Shown: positions 1 through 9,275, counted from the first letter of the stretch. The stretch: 22,281 bases of DNA from Scytonema sp. UIC 10036 (GCF_009725235.1 NZ_WJFC01000219.1:1-22281), one strand, 5' to 3'. Notes: generated from the letters alone by a model not told the origin. Numbers and translations: made by a program.

Positions 1-301
1 AAATATTTGATACATGAATCATAACTTTTCAAACATCCTCTTAGAGGTCATTTATAAAGTCAATTTTAAATTGCCAAATGTGTTGTGTAGGTTGGGTATA
101 ACGAATTGACACCTAATAATTTGATGAAATGTTGGGTTTCGTTCCTCAACCCAACCTACAGTCTTGTTTAAATTAACATATTTTTATACAAAAATTATTA
201 TATAGCTTTTCCTAGTTTGTTGAGGTACAAATTTATCAGCGTCCATCCGCGTTCGTCTGCGGTTAATTATTTCTTGCGATCTCTCACAAATGGGGAAATC
301 G
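1..301. other. Intergenic region downstream of miaA
   Basis: No gene is visible in this AT-rich stretch. It contains one long inverted-repeat element (86-160, listed separately). Near 238-268 lies a degenerate 8-nt-period segment (GCGTCCATCCGCGTTCGTC followed by TGCGGTTAATTA) of a kind often seen between genes in filamentous cyanobacteria. No clear terminator for the leftward miaA gene was found. Confidence 0.6.
86..160. repeat. Inverted-repeat element, copy 1 (TGTAGGTTGGGT family)
   Basis: The arms TGTAGGTTGGGT (86-97) and ACCCAACCTACA (149-160) are perfect reverse complements. The right half also contains GTTGGGTTTCGTTCCTCAAC, which folds on itself. The same right half recurs almost exactly at 9411-9441, so this is a dispersed element rather than a gene-specific terminator. 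It resembles small non-coding palindromic repeats spread through cyanobacterial genomes. Confidence 0.8.
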
Positions 302-1279
302 CTATATAGTAATAAATTCTTGCAAGCGTTGCCAAACATCTTCTAATAAATTAGGACTCTCGGCATCAAACCATTGAATCTCAGGATATGCTCTAAACCA
401 AGTCCGTTGACGTTTGGCAAATTGCCGTGTATGTAAAACGGTGAGTTCTTTAGCTTTTTCTAAAGAAATTTCTCCAGCTAAATATTGCTTGATTTCTTGA
501 TATCCCAAAGTATTGAGTAAAGCTAAATCGGTACCGTACTTTTGGCAAAGAAACTCTACCTCAGCGACCAAACCATCCGCAATCATCTTTTCAGTACGCC
601 GTGCAATGCGGTTTGTTAGTTGTGCGGGATCGCAATCTAAACCAATTTGCAGAATGGGATAATCTGGAGGGTTTTCACCTTGCTGCTCGGAAATTGGACG
701 ACCAGTCACATAAAATACCTCTAATGCTCTTAAAGTCCGCACCGGATCCTTAGGATGAATTTTTTCTGTAGCTATCGGGTCAATTTGTTGCAACATGGCG
801 TACAATTGCCTTTGACCTAACGATTCGAGTTGCGATCGCAGTTCTTTATGGGGTGCTACTCTAGGAATTTTCATTCCCCGCGTTATTGATTTAATGTATA
901 GCCCTGTACCTCCAACTAAGAGGAGGGGGGGATGGGTAGACAAGGTAGACAAGGTAGACAAGGTAGACAAGGTAGAATTGTCCCCCTTATCCCCCTTATC
1001 CCCTTGTCCCAAAATTGGGGGAAAAGAGATAAGTGCTTGTGCTTGCTCTTGATAATCAGCAACTGTCAGAATGTCTGTGGGGTTGCAGATATCGATTAAG
1101 TAATGAGGTACCAATTTTTGTTCATCTGTTGTAGGCTTAGCTGTACCAATATCAAACTCCCTGTACACCTGACGGGAATCTGCACTGAGAATGATACTAC
1201 CCAGTCGCAACGCCAAAGCCAATGCTAATCCTGACTTACCTGTTGCTGTTGCGCCACAAATCACAATTAATTTAGTCAT
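302..1279 (-). CDS. miaA: tRNA dimethylallyltransferase MiaA with in-frame repeat insertion
   Basis: MiaA transfers a dimethylallyl group to N6 of adenosine 37 in tRNAs that read codons starting with U. The product has 325 residues. The N-terminal P-loop GATATGKS is present, followed by SADSRQVYREFDIGTAKPT (substrate and tRNA contacts), PHYLIDI, LLVGGTGLYIKSI and, near the C-terminus, RQFAKRQRTWFR; all are MiaA hallmarks. The protein is somewhat longer than usual because of a low-complexity insertion (GDKGDKGDN, then STL repeated) just before the LLVGGTGLY motif, encoded by tandem 9-nt units on the DNA. The gene is transcribed away from gyrB, and the ATG at 1277-1279 lies next to an inverted heptamer array. 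The family call is firm; whether the insertion affects activity is unknown. Confidence 0.95.
   Translation of the reverse strand: MTKLIVICGATATGKSGLALALALRLGSIILSADSRQVYREFDIGTAKPTTDEQKLVPHYLIDICNPTDILTVADYQEQAQALISFPPILGQGDKGDKGDNSTLSTLSTLSTLSTHPPLLLVGGTGLYIKSITRGMKIPRVAPHKELRSQLESLGQRQLYAMLQQIDPIATEKIHPKDPVRTLRALEVFYVTGRPISEQQGENPPDYPILQIGLDCDPAQLTNRIARRTEKMIADGLVAEVEFLCQKYGTDLALLNTLGYQEIKQYLAGEISLEKAKELTVLHTRQFAKRQRTWFRAYPEIQWFDAESPNLLEDVWQRLQEFITI
935..1010. repeat. In-frame 9-nt tandem repeats inside miaA
   Basis: The unit GGTAGACAA occurs four times in succession (935-970) plus a partial copy to 976. It is followed by about two and a half copies of a C-rich 9-nt unit (CCCCCTTAT) up to about 1010. 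Because the period is a multiple of three, the reading frame is kept: on the minus strand the first array encodes the STL repeats and the second encodes the GDK repeats. The insertion falls in a stretch that is short in typical MiaA proteins. Confidence 0.85.
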
Positions 1280-1364
1280 TGGTTAATGGTTAGTTGTTAG
1301 TTGTTAGTTGTTTAAAAGTACCACTAACTACTAACCACTAACCACTAACTACTAACCACTAACT
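1280..1364. repeat. Inverted heptamer array (TTAGTTG / ACTAACC) between miaA and gyrB
   Basis: A left block of GTTAGTTG-type units (about 1280-1311) faces a right block of ACTAACC/ACTAACTACTAACC units (1321-1364). The blocks are largely complementary and can form a hairpin. The 7-nt period matches the STRR class of short tandem repeats described in heterocystous cyanobacteria. The array begins directly at the miaA start codon, so it would lie in the miaA 5' leader. Confidence 0.75.
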
Positions 1365-1493
1365 GATAGGGTACATCCCCATATTAAATTTGTCTTCAGG
1401 TTGCCCTAAAGTCGTCATTAAGGCTTTTGTGTTAGAATTTTGGAGTGTTTTTAACTTTTTCGCCTTTGGGCGAGTTTTTCACCCCCACTAATC

Positions 1494-1499
1494 AGGAGA
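1494..1499 (+). promoter_or_regulatory. Ribosome binding site of gyrB
   Basis: AGGAGA lies 6 nt before the ATG at 1506. It supports this start over any upstream in-frame codon. Confidence 0.75.
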
Positions 1500-1505
1500 A
1501 TTTTC

Positions 1506-4500
1506 ATGACGAGCAGTTACAGTGCCGCTCAGATTCAAGTTCTGGAAGGTCTGGAACCCGTCCGCAAACGACCGGGAATGTATATAGGGACTACCGGGCC
1601 GCGAGGACTCCACCATCTAGTTTATGAAGTTGTGGACAACTCTATAGATGAAGCGTTGGCGGGTCACTGCACTCATGTGGAGGTGGATCTTAATGCCGAT
1701 GGTTCAGTGACAGTTGTGGATGATGGACGGGGTATTCCTACTGATATTCACCCGCAAACAGGAAAATCAGCTTTAGAAACTGTCTTAACTGTACTACATG
1801 CCGGTGGTAAATTTGGCAGTGGCGGTTATAAAGTTTCTGGGGGTTTGCACGGTGTTGGTGTGTCCGTGGTCAACGCCTTGTCTGAATGGGTAGAAGTGAC
1901 AGTTTGGCGAGATAAGAAGGTTCACAACCAACGCTACGAACGGGGTGTTCCGGTTACAGACTTGGTAGCAAAATCATCTAAGGAGAACCGAACTGGAACT
2001 GCTGTTAATTTTAAACCAGATAGCGAAATTTTTACGACTACCACTGAGTTTGATTACACCACTTTATCAAGCCGCTTGCGCGAACTGGCATATTTGAATG
2101 CAGGCGTCAAAATTACATTTACTGATAACCGTCTAGAACTCCTAAAAAGCGACCAACCTAAAGTAGAAACTTACGAATACAAGGGGGGGATTCGAGAGTA
2201 CATTGCCTACATGAACAGGGATAAGCAGCCACTGCATGAGGAAATTATTTACGTGCAGGGCGAACGCAATAACGTTCAAGTAGAAGTTGCTTTGCAGTGG
2301 TGTACGGATGCTTATACGGACAATGTCCTCGGTTTTGCCAATAATATTCGGACGGTAGACGGCGGTACTCACCTCGAAGGATTAAAGGCAGTCCTGACTC
2401 GGACTCTCAATGCGATCGCCCGCAAGCGCAACAAAATCAAAGAAAACGAACCCAATCTCAGTGGAGAACACGTCCGTGAAGGTTTGACAGGCGTGATTTC
2501 CGTCAAAGTTCCAGATCCTGAATTTGAAGGACAAACCAAAACCAAGTTAGGCAACACCGAAGTTCGGGGAATTGTAGATTCTTTGGTAGGAGAAGCTCTC
2601 ACCGAGTACCTGGAATTTCGTCCCAGTATCGCCGATTCCATCTTAGACAAAGCCATCCAAGCTTTCAAAGCTGCAGAAGCCGCCCGCCACGCACGGGAAC
2701 TTGTGCGCCGCAAATCGGTGCTGGAGTCTTCCCCATTACCTGGAAAATTGGCAGACTGCAGTACCAGAGACCCGAAAGAGTCGGAAATCTTTATCGTGGA
2801 AGGAGATAGCGCTGGCGGGTGCTGGGATGGAGATACACTCGTAGCACTAGCTGATGGGCGATCCCTAAGTTTCAAAGACATTGTGGCTGAGCAAGCGATG
2901 GGGAAAGAGCATTTTTGCTACACCATACGTCATGATGGTAATGTTGGTATAGAACGTATCATTCACCCCCGAATGACAAAGGCAAATGCTGAAGTCATCA
3001 AGGTGACGTTAGGTAATGGGGAAATTCTTATTTGTACGCCAGATCACCCCTTTATGTTACGGGATGGTACTTACAAGCCAGCTGCCTCTCTAACTCCTGA
3101 AGATTCTCTAATGCCTCTTCATCGTAAGCTTTCAAAGAAGAGTCAACCAGGCAGTGGAGGACTAGATGGTTATGAGATGGTTTGGAATCCACTGCTCGAG
3201 CGCTGGATTTACACCCATCTTTTATCAGATTGGTATAACTTGCGGCATGATGTCTATAAGTCTACAGATGGTAGCCACCGTCATCATATTGACTTCAACA
3301 AACTCAATAATAACCCAACAAACCTTCAAAGGCTCTCCCCTCAAGAACACATAGCAATACACCAAGCTAATGCTAAGCTTGGTGTACAGCGACCAGACTC
3401 AATTGAAAAAAGCCGTAAAACTCGTCAAAGCAAGGAATTCCGTGCCAAGATGAGCTTGAGAATGCAGCAGGGTCAAACGCGGCAAATTCTTTCACAGCAA
3501 GCGAGAGTACAATGGCAAGACCAAGCTTACAAAGCTTACATGGTTAGTAAGTGGCGCGAGTACTACAATACCAACGATACCTATCGCCAACAAAATACCG
3601 AACAGCTTAACAAAGCGCAGCAAGATTATTGGAGCGATGAAGCAAACCGTACATCTCAAGCTGAACGGGTTCGCAATTATTATGCCAATCATCCCCAAGC
3701 ACGTACAGCTAATTCTCTCTTGGCAAAGCAACAATGGCAGGATGAGGAGTTGTTGAACTGGCGGCGGGAAAAGACTCAAGAACAATGGACACCAGAGTTT
3801 CGCGCAAAGCGTAAGGCACCTTTGGAACAAACTTACTATCGCAAAACCCTTGCTGCTCTTAAGCAAATCGAAGTTGAGCAAGGCAAGTTGGATTTGGATA
3901 TATATCAAAGTTACCGCTTGCAAACAAAAGATAAGTCTTTACTACGGTTTGATAAGTTTTGCGATCGCTACTTTGATGGTAACCAATCTCTTGCCACTGA
4001 AGCAGTTACCAACTACAACCACCGTGTTGTTTCCATCGAAAGCTTAGAAGAAAGGGTGGACGTTTATGACATAGAAGTTCCCCATACCCACAACTTTGCT
4101 TTAGCCAGTGGTGTATTCGTCCATAACAGTGCCAAGCAAGGACGCGATCGCCGCTTCCAAGCAATTCTTCCCCTACGTGGTAAAATCCTCAACATTGAGA
4201 AAACCGACGACTCCAAAATCTACAAAAACACGGAAATTCAATCGCTGATTACAGCACTTGGTCTGGGAGTTAAAGGTGAGGAATTTGATGCGTCCCAACT
4301 TCGCTATCACCGAATAGTCATTATGAGCGTGGCTGGGGATGAACCAACTCTGGTAATGGATAATACAGGGCGTACAGAATTTGTTTCCATTGGGCGTTTG
4401 ATTGATGATTGTGTAGAAGGGCGTCGCACTGTTGACCAATACCAAGTTATCTCCTTCGACCAAGTAACCCATGCTACCCGTTTCCGACCTCTCAAAGCTG

Positions 4501-6404
4501 TGATTCGTCACGGTCATGAGGAGCCGATGTACAAGATACGAACCCTTTACAACCGCTCGGTCAAGGTAACATCTTCCCACAGTGTGTTTGTTTATGAAGA
4601 TGGACAAGTACGGTTAAAGAAAGGTAACGAGGTCAAGACAGGTGATATTTTAGTTGCCAGTCGCCGCTTACCCCGTCCTCAAGATTGCCCCACCCGCATC
4701 GACTTACTTGACACCTTCTACCGTGCGGAATTAACTAAAGGGCTGTACGTTAAAGGAGAAGATGTCCGTCGAGTAGCAGCTTCACGGGTTTTAGCAAAAG
4801 TAGAGCGCAGCGACTTGTTGAGCGAACCTCGAATTGCAGTGGAAACTAAAGATTGGCAGCGCCTAATCGTAGCGCGTCAGCAATCTGGAAAAAGTCAAAT
4901 GCAGGTAGCAAGTGCCTGTGGAGTCAAGCAGCCAATTACTATCAGTCACTGGGAACGCGGTATCAACAAACCCATTTTGTCCCAATTCCTCAGTTATTTG
5001 GATGCAATTAATTGGGATGATACGGTTGTCTACGAGCAACTGCCTTCCAAACTTGATGAATGGCTAGCTCAAGATGATACAAGCAAGAATGCCCGTTGGC
5101 GCAAGGTAAGTTGCTATAAGCCATTAGATGAATTTACATCTAGTGAAGTGGCTCAGCTCGGTGATGATGTACAGATTGTCTCACAAGCACACGGTGAAAA
5201 AGCATTTGCGCGTTACTTACCCATTACTCGCGAGTTAATGTGGTTTTTGGGCTGGTATGTTGCTGAAGGGACATTGAGCAAACATCAAGTTAGCCTTAAC
5301 TTGGGTAAAAAGGACGAGCAGTTCATACCAGAAATCAAAGCTGCTGTTGAAGCAGTCTTTGGTGAAACACCACGCCAGTATAACGATCCCAACAGTGATG
5401 GTATTAAGCTCTACTTCCACAGTGTAGCTGCAGCTAAATTGCTGCGAGCATGGAATGTAGCTGAGCTAGCACACCAAAAGAAATTGCCAGATATTTTGTT
5501 TAGTGTGTCTGAAGAACTGCAACTCGCTTTTTTGGAAAGTTATTTCCTGGGTGATGGTACGACAGTAGGTAAACATCTATCGTTTACGACAAACTCCGTT
5601 CAGCTTAAGGATGGTTTGTTATACCTATTAGGGCAACTTGGCATAATTGCTGCGAACTCTTATCATCAGCCATCACAAAACCCAGATGCGCTCATTCAAA
5701 CAAGGCATCCTTACTACAGCATTACCATTTGTGGTAAAGAACAAATTGCTAAATGCCGTCCGATTTGGCAGCGACACGCAAATGCTCACAAACTGGAGGT
5801 GTTACTAGCAAGTGCTGTTCGTAAGGCTCAAGACTACGTGCATATCAGTGATGATTTGATGGGATTGCGCGTTATTCGTGCTGAGGAAATTGAAGCAGTA
5901 GGTGAGTACGTTTACGACTTCTCAGTTCAAGATGATGAAAACTTTGTCTGTGGAACTGGTGGTTTGTGCGCGCATAACACGGACGCTGACGTAGATGGCG
6001 CTCATATCCGTACACTGTTGTTAACTTTCTTCTATCGGTATCAGAGAGCGTTGATCGAGCAGGGTTACGTCTACATTGCTTGTCCTCCTCTCTTTAAGGT
6101 GGAAAGAGGTAAAAATCACAGGTATCTTTACAGCGATCGCGAATTGCACGAATATATAGCTACTTTTCCCGAAAACGCGAACTACACCATCCAACGCTTT
6201 AAGGGGTTGGGTGAAATGATGCCTCAACAACTTTGGGATACCACTATGGACCCCGCACAACGTACCCTCAAACAAGTGGAAATTGAAGATGCTGCTGAAG
6301 CCGATCGCATTTTCACAATTTTGATGGGCGATCGTGTAGCCCCCCGTCGAGAATTCATTGAAACCTACGGTTCTAAACTGAACCTAACGGATTTAGATAT
6401 CTAA
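1506..6404 (+). CDS. gyrB: DNA gyrase subunit B precursor with two inteins
   Basis: GyrB is the ATPase and TOPRIM subunit of gyrase, which introduces negative supercoils. The 1632-residue precursor contains a GHKL ATPase domain ([50 protein letters not shown]), a transducer domain, a TOPRIM domain and the C-terminal signature [15 protein letters not shown]. Two insertions split the TOPRIM domain: residues 439-874 after EGDSAGG, and residues 941-1491 after YHRIVIM. Removing both leaves a 645-residue GyrB of normal length reading [15 protein letters not shown] and RIVIM-TDADVDG. The extein segment between the inteins is only 66 residues. Both sites hold metal-binding catalytic residues, so unspliced protein should be inactive. 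An AGGAG motif precedes the ATG. No stop or frameshift interrupts the frame. Confidence 0.97.
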   Translation: MTSSYSAAQIQVLEGLEPVRKRPGMYIGTTGPRGLHHLVYEVVDNSIDEALAGHCTHVEVDLNADGSVTVVDDGRGIPTDIHPQTGKSALETVLTVLHAGGKFGSGGYKVSGGLHGVGVSVVNALSEWVEVTVWRDKKVHNQRYERGVPVTDLVAKSSKENRTGTAVNFKPDSEIFTTTTEFDYTTLSSRLRELAYLNAGVKITFTDNRLELLKSDQPKVETYEYKGGIREYIAYMNRDKQPLHEEIIYVQGERNNVQVEVALQWCTDAYTDNVLGFANNIRTVDGGTHLEGLKAVLTRTLNAIARKRNKIKENEPNLSGEHVREGLTGVISVKVPDPEFEGQTKTKLGNTEVRGIVDSLVGEALTEYLEFRPSIADSILDKAIQAFKAAEAARHARELVRRKSVLESSPLPGKLADCSTRDPKESEIFIVEGDSAGGCWDGDTLVALADGRSLSFKDIVAEQAMGKEHFCYTIRHDGNVGIERIIHPRMTKANAEVIKVTLGNGEILICTPDHPFMLRDGTYKPAASLTPEDSLMPLHRKLSKKSQPGSGGLDGYEMVWNPLLERWIYTHLLSDWYNLRHDVYKSTDGSHRHHIDFNKLNNNPTNLQRLSPQEHIAIHQANAKLGVQRPDSIEKSRKTRQSKEFRAKMSLRMQQGQTRQILSQQARVQWQDQAYKAYMVSKWREYYNTNDTYRQQNTEQLNKAQQDYWSDEANRTSQAERVRNYYANHPQARTANSLLAKQQWQDEELLNWRREKTQEQWTPEFRAKRKAPLEQTYYRKTLAALKQIEVEQGKLDLDIYQSYRLQTKDKSLLRFDKFCDRYFDGNQSLATEAVTNYNHRVVSIESLEERVDVYDIEVPHTHNFALASGVFVHNSAKQGRDRRFQAILPLRGKILNIEKTDDSKIYKNTEIQSLITALGLGVKGEEFDASQLRYHRIVIMSVAGDEPTLVMDNTGRTEFVSIGRLIDDCVEGRRTVDQYQVISFDQVTHATRFRPLKAVIRHGHEEPMYKIRTLYNRSVKVTSSHSVFVYEDGQVRLKKGNEVKTGDILVASRRLPRPQDCPTRIDLLDTFYRAELTKGLYVKGEDVRRVAASRVLAKVERSDLLSEPRIAVETKDWQRLIVARQQSGKSQMQVASACGVKQPITISHWERGINKPILSQFLSYLDAINWDDTVVYEQLPSKLDEWLAQDDTSKNARWRKVSCYKPLDEFTSSEVAQLGDDVQIVSQAHGEKAFARYLPITRELMWFLGWYVAEGTLSKHQVSLNLGKKDEQFIPEIKAAVEAVFGETPRQYNDPNSDGIKLYFHSVAAAKLLRAWNVAELAHQKKLPDILFSVSEELQLAFLESYFLGDGTTVGKHLSFTTNSVQLKDGLLYLLGQLGIIAANSYHQPSQNPDALIQTRHPYYSITICGKEQIAKCRPIWQRHANAHKLEVLLASAVRKAQDYVHISDDLMGLRVIRAEEIEAVGEYVYDFSVQDDENFVCGTGGLCAHNTDADVDGAHIRTLLLTFFYRYQRALIEQGYVYIACPPLFKVERGKNHRYLYSDRELHEYIATFPENANYTIQRFKGLGEMMPQQLWDTTMDPAQRTLKQVEIEDAAEADRIFTILMGDRVAPRREFIETYGSKLNLTDLDI
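2820..4127 (+). other. GyrB intein 1, HNH-type, at EGDSAGG/SAKQ
   Basis: This 436-residue intein begins with Cys ([16 protein letters not shown]), has a block B motif [12 protein letters not shown] (the T-x-x-H type), and ends ASGVFVHN before the +1 Ser, so the cysteine-initiated splicing residues all appear present. From memory it closely resembles the Synechocystis GyrB intein in its N-terminal block ([19 protein letters not shown]), its C-terminal block ([21 protein letters not shown]) and its length. Between the splicing halves is an HNH-type endonuclease region: precursor residues 593-619 contain [16 protein letters not shown] and EHIAIH (candidate metal and catalytic residues H593, H594, N606, H615). 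A long Trp/Gln/Arg-rich helical stretch follows at about residues 625-790. Nothing suggests decay. Confidence 0.93.
4326..5978 (+). other. GyrB intein 2, LAGLIDADG-type, at RIVIM/TDAD
   Basis: This 551-residue intein begins with Ser ([19 protein letters not shown]), has block B motif [13 protein letters not shown] with the expected Thr and His, and ends [13 protein letters not shown] then GLCAHN before the +1 Thr of TDADVDG. The central part carries two LAGLIDADG-type motifs: [12 protein letters not shown] (precursor residues 1244-1255, acidic residue E1254) and [12 protein letters not shown] (1340-1351, acidic residue D1350), so the homing endonuclease looks intact. Before the first motif sits an XRE-like helix-turn-helix (listed separately). 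The intein is larger than many LAGLIDADG inteins because of this extra domain. Confidence 0.92.
4854..5012 (+). other. XRE-like helix-turn-helix inside GyrB intein 2
   Basis: Precursor residues 1117-1169 read as a Cro/C1-type HTH: a first helix around [12 protein letters not shown], then [10 protein letters not shown] (helix 2), a turn, and [15 protein letters not shown] (recognition helix and the conserved W-E-R-G), ending in [11 protein letters not shown]. This follows the classic pattern of S-Q-x-x-(L/V)-A, G-V, (I/T)-S-x-W-E-x-G, P. It lies between the N-terminal splicing block and the LAGLIDADG motifs, where inteins keep their endonuclease and DNA-recognition parts. The inferred role is extra DNA contact for homing or self-regulation. 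The fold call is good; the function is inferred. Confidence 0.75.
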
Positions 6405-6419
6405 AACAGGTCAAAGTAG

Positions 6420-6439
6420 AGACGCGCCATGGCGCGTCT
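6420..6439 (+). terminator. Perfect 20-bp palindrome after gyrB, probable terminator
   Basis: AGACGCGCCATGGCGCGTCT equals its own reverse complement and is followed by the T/A-rich TTATATATTAT. It starts 16 nt after the gyrB stop codon. The stem is GC-rich, but the following T-run is interrupted, so termination is likely rather than certain. The same palindrome could also be a dispersed repeat. Confidence 0.55.
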
Positions 6440-6477
6440 TTATATATTATGGGGACTCGGCAAAAATTTTTAACAAA

Positions 6478-6538
6478 GGTAGGGCTAAAGCCCGATCTAC
6501 AAAGATCGGTCATTTGAACGGTGGGCTTTAGCCCTACC
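6478..6538. repeat. Inverted repeat with 16-bp arms (GGTAGGGCTAAAGCCC)
   Basis: The left arm at 6478-6493 and the right arm GGGCTTTAGCCCTACC at 6523-6538 are perfectly complementary. A nested GATCTACAAAGATC hairpin lies near the start of the loop. The structure looks like a small non-autonomous palindromic element rather than a simple terminator. Confidence 0.75.
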
Positions 6539-8038
6539 TACTTGACTCTCTGTGGCGGAGCCACCGGATCGAGGGGTGTCGTGAGGTACCAGAACGAGGG
6601 GGTGGGATTTATACTCTGAGCAAAGATTTTGACAGTAAAGATTTTTAAAGATTTCGCTTAAACTTTTTAATTTTTTTAATTTTTTTTATAAAAAAAACTT
6701 ATTAATTTCCCTCCTCAGACAGAGTTATTTCTTTTTTAAAAGGTATTAAAAATTACAGTACCTAAAGAAAATATATGTAAATTGTAATCATATGATTGTC
6801 ATCTCTTTATAATTGCTGGTATGCACCCTCAAACAAGAGGCTTATTGTCTGGGAAATACTGAGAATGAAATACGTAGCGTTATTTGTAGGCTACCATGTT
6901 TCTGAAGTTGCACCACTGTCTAGATGAGATTGGAAATTATTTAAGCATAGAAAGTTACCTGTACTGACTTTCTAACCTAAGGGTGACTACGACTAGCATC
7001 AAGGTTAACCTGTTAAATATATTTCTCCAAGGCGTGTTTTCAACTTGAGTATATTTTGTATTGAACCTATGCACTAATGTGTTAAATCGGTTAATATCGA
7101 TATTCTCAACTGTCAAATCCTTTTTAAATTGATTAGAATATCGTTGTATACAATAAGAACAGTTTGTCAAGATTCAAAGGATGGAAATTTCAGCAGTACG
7201 CTAACCTTGGAGAAAGACCATTTGAGTTAAGTCTGGATTCCTTAAAGTGTCGAGCTGATTCTGCCCAAGCCCTAACTCCCTAGTTAAGACAGCAAGCAGA
7301 GCCAGGTTGAGTTAATTTCACAAAGCACCACGACTGCTATTCACTTATGAAATGCCTGTTAGAAGAAAACGCAAAACCTCCCTAAGTAACGTTAAGACGA
7401 CAAACTTTTGGGCGAGTGAGTGTTCTTTAAAGATTTTGCAATAACTTATGAAGGAAATGTAAAAATGGACGTGAGTGTCTTTCTAGTGTAAGAAAGTGTG
7501 CGAAGGCACTATTTCTAAGTAATTACTGTTTTGCTTAATACTTTGAACTAGAGATGAGCACCTGTACCTATAAACTTTCACCCAAGAAAGTTTTGAAGAA
7601 AATTCAGAAATATGGGTACCGTTTTGAATTTCTTTTTGCTAGAACAGCCTTGAACCCATTTAAATAACTTCATGGTTACACTACAAAAAGAGTGCATTTT
7701 CTGTGAAACAGGCTACAATCGGTACAGTCTTTACAAAAGAATCCCCCAACAGTCATATTCATTTGTATGTACTAGTAAATTTTTTTAGCAAGACAGGTCT
7801 TTTTTAGACGAACCGGTCAACTGTTGTGTTGCAAAACAACATATGCAGTCGGGACTTAAAAAATATGTTGACCTTCAGGAGAACTGCCCCCTCTGGGCAA
7901 AAAGCTCATTTGAAAGGCGCATAAAATTCTGAGAAATAGAGTGGCAAAATTGCCAAAAACCCTCTAGTGTGTTGGCTAATTAGCTAACTACAAAGAGCGG
8001 TAAACGTAATCTTGAGTAATTGATTCTGCAAGGAGCAT

Positions 8039-8044
8039 GAGGAA
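8039..8044 (+). promoter_or_regulatory. Ribosome binding site of sigA
   Basis: GAGGAA lies 6 nt before the ATG at 8051 and decides this start. An upstream AAGGAG (8030-8035) sits only 1 nt before another ATG at 8037, too close for good initiation. Confidence 0.6.
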
Positions 8045-8050
8045 CGCGGC

Positions 8051-9232
8051 ATGAACCAGGCTAATAACGTACTCGAACAAATAGCATATCAGCCTGACGA
8101 ACTAGAAATCGAGATGAATCAGCCTGAACTCGAGTTGGAAGAACTCTTGATAGATGATGAAGAGGACTTGCTGATTGGCGATGACGGCGAACTTGATGAA
8201 TTTTTAGAACCTCAGTCTGATGAGGACGACGCAAAGTCTGGGAAAGCCGCTAAATCGCGTCGTCGGTCTCAAACTAAGAAAAAGCATTATACCGAGGATT
8301 CGATTCGCCTTTACTTGCAAGAAATAGGACGAATTCGCCTATTACGCGCAGACGAAGAAATTGAACTGGCACGGAAAATTGCCGATCTGTTGGAATTAGA
8401 GCGGATACGCGAAAAACTTTCACAACAGTTGGCTCGCGAACCTTACGACAGTGAATGGGCAGAAGCGGTACAATTACCACTGCCACAATTCCGCTACCGA
8501 CTGCATATTGGTCGTAGAGCGAAAGACAAAATGGTGCAATCCAACCTGCGTCTTGTAGTTTCAATTGCGAAGAAATACATGAATCGGGGTTTGTCTTTCC
8601 AAGATTTGATTCAAGAAGGCAGTCTCGGTTTGATTCGCGCTGCAGAAAAATTTGACCACGAAAAAGGTTATAAGTTCTCTACTTACGCAACATGGTGGAT
8701 TCGTCAGGCAATTACAAGAGCGATCGCCGATCAATCCCGGACGATCCGTCTGCCAGTTCACCTTTATGAAACCATCTCTCGTATCAAAAAAACAACTAAG
8801 CTGCTTTCTCAAGAAATGGGTCGCAAACCCACAGAGGAAGAAATTGCTACGAGAATGGAAATGACTATCGAAAAACTGCGGTTTATCGCCAAGTCTGCTC
8901 AGTTACCAATTTCACTAGAAACACCAATCGGAAAAGAAGAAGATTCTCGATTGGGCGATTTTATCGAATCTGATGGCGAAACTCCTGAAGATCAAGTCTC
9001 CAAGAATCTGCTGAGAGAGGATTTGGAAAAAGTTCTTGATAGTCTCAGCCCTCGCGAACGAGATGTTCTCAGATTGCGCTACGGCTTAGATGATGGTCGC
9101 ATGAAGACTCTAGAAGAAATTGGACAAATCTTTAATGTCACTCGCGAACGAATTCGCCAAATTGAAGCGAAAGCACTTCGCAAGTTACGCCACCCAAATC
9201 GCAACAGCGTTCTAAAAGAGTACATCCGCTAG
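8051..9232 (+). CDS. sigA: Primary (group 1) RNA polymerase sigma factor SigA
   Basis: SigA directs core RNA polymerase to housekeeping promoters. The product has 393 residues, the usual size for cyanobacterial SigA. Residues 12-60 form a very acidic N-terminal segment, followed by a basic [10 protein letters not shown] tract at 69-78. Region 1.2 is at 81-110 ([19 protein letters not shown]). Region 2 spans about 155-235, with [37 protein letters not shown] and [20 protein letters not shown] for core binding and -10 recognition. Region 3 follows, and region 4 ends the protein ([39 protein letters not shown]) for -35 recognition. The acidic N-terminus with complete regions 1.2-4 argues for group 1 rather than an alternative group 2 sigma. 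It stands alone after a long non-coding leader. Confidence 0.95.
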   Translation: MNQANNVLEQIAYQPDELEIEMNQPELELEELLIDDEEDLLIGDDGELDEFLEPQSDEDDAKSGKAAKSRRRSQTKKKHYTEDSIRLYLQEIGRIRLLRADEEIELARKIADLLELERIREKLSQQLAREPYDSEWAEAVQLPLPQFRYRLHIGRRAKDKMVQSNLRLVVSIAKKYMNRGLSFQDLIQEGSLGLIRAAEKFDHEKGYKFSTYATWWIRQAITRAIADQSRTIRLPVHLYETISRIKKTTKLLSQEMGRKPTEEEIATRMEMTIEKLRFIAKSAQLPISLETPIGKEEDSRLGDFIESDGETPEDQVSKNLLREDLEKVLDSLSPRERDVLRLRYGLDDGRMKTLEEIGQIFNVTRERIRQIEAKALRKLRHPNRNSVLKEYIR

Positions 9233-9254
9233 AAATTTTTTCTCGTCGTTCTCG

Positions 9255-9275
9255 TTCCCAGGCTCCGCCTGGGAA
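9255..9275. repeat. TTCCCAGGC hairpin (CGTTCCCAGG repeat family)
   Basis: A 9-bp perfect stem (TTCCCAGGC / GCCTGGGAA) with a 3-nt loop begins 23 nt after the sigA stop. The same sequence theme occurs several times at 14510-14663, so it belongs to a dispersed repeat family. It might end sigA transcripts, although no T-run follows. Confidence 0.65.

Larger units (their letters stand above)
6405..8050. other. Long gene-free region between gyrB and sigA
   Basis: About 1.65 kb with no convincing coding region. The first 200 nt hold two hairpins (6420-6439 and 6478-6538) and a small GTGGC-GGA-GCCAC hairpin (about 6552-6564). A very T/A-rich stretch lies at 6655-6705. The rest is AT-rich and shows no tRNA, rRNA or known RNA motif that I could recognise. 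The nearest coding signal is the sigA ribosome binding site at 8039-8044. It most likely contains the sigA promoter region and a long leader, but I cannot place a promoter with confidence. Confidence 0.6.

Noticed and set aside
1445..1627. 60-codon frame overlapping the gyrB start
   Set aside because: Out-of-frame overlap with the conserved GyrB N-terminus and no supporting motif.
2369..2881. 170-codon open frame on the minus strand inside gyrB
   Set aside because: It lies wholly within the conserved GyrB reading frame and has a composition typical of antisense frames, with no recognisable motif.
4173..4607. 144-codon minus-strand frame across the start of intein 2
   Set aside because: Antisense shadow of well-supported GyrB and intein coding sequence.
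6955..7170. 71-codon minus-strand frame in the gyrB-sigA gap
   Set aside because: No recognisable motif, no Shine-Dalgarno sequence and AT-rich composition; chance frame most likely.
8037..8054. Five-codon frame (MRNAA) overlapping the sigA start as ATGA, a possible leader peptide
   Set aside because: AAGGAG is only 1 nt from its ATG, too close for efficient initiation, and the frame is too short to distinguish from chance.
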